A DNA stretch of 32,385 nt from CAZQKE01 sp964593865 (GTDB taxonomy: Bacteria; Chloroflexota; Anaerolineae; JAAYZQ01): positions 1 through 32,385 of the forward strand of contig CAZQKE010000126.1 in the NCBI GenBank assembly GCA_964593865.1, read 5' to 3'. Positions 32,301 to 32,385 of the stretch are shown here, in pieces. The translations under genes and the position numbers were made by a program. Position 1 is the stretch's first letter, and each line of letters starts with the position of its first letter. The notes under the pieces were generated by a model. It was not told where the DNA came from. It searched no databases and saw nothing but the letters and a program-made list of their open reading frames with translations.

Positions 32301-32385
32301 GTGCAGGCTTTCGTCGTGGCTCATGGCCCGCGCCCCCACATCCCAAAAGCGGCTGACGACGGCCAGCAAAAAGATGACGAAATAG
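29385..32385 (-). CDS. Agl23-like membrane glycosyltransferase fused to NHL repeats (5' end beyond window)
   Basis: The frame is open to the right edge, so the N-terminus is missing; 999 residues remain. The N-terminal half is a polytopic GT-C-like membrane domain of the Agl23/TIGR03663 type. It starts ARAMSHDESLHALYSYYLYNG with the acidic pair typical of lipid-linked sugar transferases, then at least ten helices. A soluble segment of about 150 residues follows, then six NHL repeats (about the last 300 residues) with DGRVYVADTWNHRIQVFD-like units, expected to form a six-bladed propeller outside the membrane. The domain order suggests a surface-glycan or protein-glycosylation enzyme with an extracytoplasmic binding domain; this is inferred. 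Confidence 0.85.
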   Translation of the reverse strand, partial: YFVIFLLAVVSRFWDVGARAMSHDESLHALYSYYLYNGSGYTHNPMMHGPFLFHANALIYFLFGDNDYTARIMPALFGVFMVFTPLLLRRWLGRLGAIIASLLLLISPSILYYSRYIRNDIYITVWTMLLIAALFHFLRSHKPGWFYLGAAALMLSLATKENAFIFGFIGLLFIIAAVLWERASRSNQFWLYVGGAAISLALLGLAVLLNRPPAEGEAEAVTGAAKLILALVMVIGGTIPLLLLSATLIRSRHPEPSTVEEALATLSWQRWLTAILIMFVIYVLLFTTFFTSPEGIAGIVTSITYWLAQQEVQRGGQPWYYYFLLLPMYEFVPLLFSFIATVFYLVRGWFFPEGEKEAQEHAADRLFIAFLLFWTWSTLFIYSWAGEKMPWLVVHPVLPMIVLTAKFCGDLFAPVDWRAVWRRGGALLALLLPVTFFGLLSLVSKQPFQGMSLSKLQETGGWFAALIITILLLVLVVMLVRRLGKRYAWTVGLATLLVFLSFFTVRFAWMAAYINYDYATELLVYAHGGADVKPTMNEIAEISARTVGDKMIKVAYDSDVSWPLEWYMREYPNRQFYGETPTREKLDAPVVLAGDKNDAKVQPFLGDRYYRFKRRLVWWPNQQYMDLTWERIKDILTSPEKRKILWNILYFRKYPRTPDDWYHVHNFYFYVRKDVAQQLWDFGATPPEAFELPPDPYVEKHQDLTAIRTWGAVGTEPGLFNHPRGIAIGPEGNVYVVDSDNHRIEVFDTEGNFLRTWGSQCNLAEGIGCADPTGIGQFQEPWGIAVSEDGRVYVADTWNHRIQVFDAEGNFLTAWGRYGETNSDPTIFYGPRDIAIAGERLFVTDTGNERIVVFDLDGNYLFQWGSEGLSPGYFAEPVGLDVDDEGNIYVADTWNQRIQVFDGDYVFVREWAVDAWYGESVVNKPYLAVDGKGRVYITDPEGYRVAVFSSEGELLLTFGRYGFDDQSFSLPTGIAVDEEGNIYVTDTDGQRVMKFAPLP

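Overview
The window is a high-GC bacterial chromosome segment with dense, mostly operonic genes and no recognisable phage, plasmid, insertion-sequence or RNA gene. Gene content and protein style fit a Chloroflexota (Anaerolineae-like) bacterium: a b6-type cytochrome b fused to subunit IV, a Rieske protein with a Tat-like N-terminus, a DUF2085 membrane protein, an Agl23-like membrane protein fused to NHL repeats, and abundant short palindromic intergenic repeats. This assignment is an inference; no rRNA or other marker is present to settle it.

Layout: (1) 1-3768: a leftward DUF2085 membrane protein (cut by the window edge) and a divergent two-gene unit, a MetH-activation-domain-like protein plus a hydantoinase/oxoprolinase-type ATPase. 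(2) 3847-11765: a rightward DNA-metabolism block, dnaX-ybaB-recR, an HDAC-family deacetylase, dnaE and a YbaK-type tRNA deacylase. (3) 11899-18276: a rightward respiratory block, Rieske / fused cytochrome b / dihaem cytochrome c, then sdhCDAB. Together these can carry electrons from succinate to quinone and from quinol to a c-type cytochrome. (4) 18300-29203: a leftward block with homoserine dehydrogenase, a CodA-like amidohydrolase with an altered metal site, a two-subunit molybdenum hydroxylase lacking an FAD subunit, two ABC permeases, an ABC ATPase and a BMP-family lipoprotein. The transporter is of the nucleoside/purine type, so a nucleobase or nucleoside uptake-and-conversion role is a reasonable inference for much of this block. 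(5) 29385-32385: a large Agl23-like/NHL fusion protein, cut at its N-terminus by the window edge.

The most unusual DNA lies between genes. At 23690-24420 there is a tandem array of eight roughly 87-bp units. Each unit is an imperfect palindrome whose arms are built from three copies of an 8-9-nt word, and the arms can pair in two alternative registers. Single relatives lie in other gene leaders (959-1033; 28071-28119). A second repeat family carries a 14-nt core (CGTGGACGGCYCGC) that lies 18-26 nt upstream of the start codons of three unrelated genes, always in the coding-strand orientation. A third family of short perfect hairpins precedes dnaE. Good sigma70-like promoters are visible for several transcripts, and two convincing intrinsic terminators are present on the minus strand.

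No defence system, CRISPR array or biosynthetic cluster was found. The best candidates for undescribed biology are the leader-repeat families and the CodA-like enzyme that has lost a metal ligand, embedded beside a molybdenum hydroxylase and a nucleoside-type transporter.
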